Positions 63,824 to 64,000 of a DNA stretch of 64,000 bases are shown here, piece after piece. Source of the stretch: Streptomyces coacervatus (GTDB lineage Bacteria; Actinomycetota; Actinomycetes; Streptomycetales; Streptomycetaceae); NCBI RefSeq assembly GCF_029223485.1, contig NZ_JARHTP010000001.1:794768-858767 (forward strand). Direction: 5' to 3'. The notes under the pieces are model-generated. The model was given only the letters and a program-made list of their open reading frames with translations. It was not told the DNA's origin and ran no database searches. The position numbers and the translations under genes were made by a program. Every line of letters begins with the position of its first letter. Position 1 is the first letter of the stretch.

Positions 63824-64000
63824 GACTCTGCTCCTTCTGCGCACGCCTGCGGCCGTCGCCGCCATTGTGCCGCCCGGTGATCACCCTGTCCCGGGAATGG
63901 GCCGATCAGGTGTGCGGGGTCTGTCCGGTTGAGCCGGACCATGCCGTACGGCAACTCGAACGCTCCGCCCGGCATGCCCGCCCACCCCCCCAAGGGGAAA
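63824..64000 (-). other. Right edge: possible tail of another gene
   Basis: A minus-strand frame open from the window edge reads GGAFELPYGMVRLNRTDPAH and ends at a TGA overlapping the methyltransferase start. The third-position bias is moderate. It could be the end of an upstream gene or only a leader region. Not recognised, and too short to judge. Confidence 0.25.

Overview
The window is typical Streptomyces chromosome: very high G+C with strong G/C bias at third codon positions, GTG/TTG starts, AGGAGG-type ribosome sites, many ATGA/GTGA stop-start overlaps, and families common in that genus (SpoIIE-type phosphatase, DUF574 methyltransferase, DUF2218, DUF427, SigG-like ECF sigma factor). The genus is inferred from this style and from two copies of intergenic GC-rich repeats that I associate with streptomycetes. 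No rRNA, tRNA, CRISPR array or intact mobile element was seen.

Layout. 0-1.6 kb: end of an EfeUOB iron-uptake operon (efeO tail, efeB). 1.8-15.7 kb: envelope and signalling genes: a GT-C-like membrane protein, GtrA and an M15-peptidase lipoprotein, an MMPL exporter with a NarL-type two-component pair, a PP2C phosphatase, an NfeD-like/flotillin pair, a secreted SGNH esterase, a membrane acyltransferase and a small membrane protein. 15.8-24.7 kb: a catabolic locus: LysR regulator and D-2-hydroxyacid dehydrogenase on the minus strand; pxpABC (5-oxoprolinase), MFS importer, SDR, aminotransferase and RraA-type aldolase on the plus strand. Two T-N11-A boxes lie in the divergent gap. 24.7-28.0 kb: amidase, HxlR regulator with a divergent PaaI thioesterase, and a GntR regulator.

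28.3-35.9 kb: an amine-nitrogen locus: NCS1 permease, type III glutamine synthetase (GmaS-like), three glutamate-synthase-like subunits and a sarcosine-oxidase-type flavoenzyme, ending with an XRE-cupin regulator. The parts match a gamma-glutamylmethylamide/N-methylglutamate route in which a single flavoprotein oxidase would replace the usual multisubunit dehydrogenase. A GlnR-type motif lies in its promoter region. A MITE-like inverted repeat follows. 36-44.4 kb: methyltransferase, an ammonium transporter without glnK/glnD, a GH63-like plus GH13 glycoside hydrolase pair, NUDIX, and an aldo/keto reductase behind a MerR-type promoter.

44.8-52.4 kb: an island-like block with two tandem polyprenyl diphosphate synthases facing an operon of ABC transporter, PAP2-like phosphatase and WS/DGAT acyltransferase, bordered by a broken transposase and gene fragments. 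Together these suggest synthesis and export of prenyl esters or a related isoprenoid lipid; this is inference. 52.5-63.8 kb: a secreted beta-propeller/Ig-like protein, small TfoX, SRPBCC, flavodoxin and DUF2218 genes, an ECF sigma operon with RibD-like and EthD-like proteins, a double-DUF427 protein, a NUDIX protein, a split FluG-like pair (amidohydrolase plus glutamine-synthetase-like enzyme), and a DUF574 methyltransferase.
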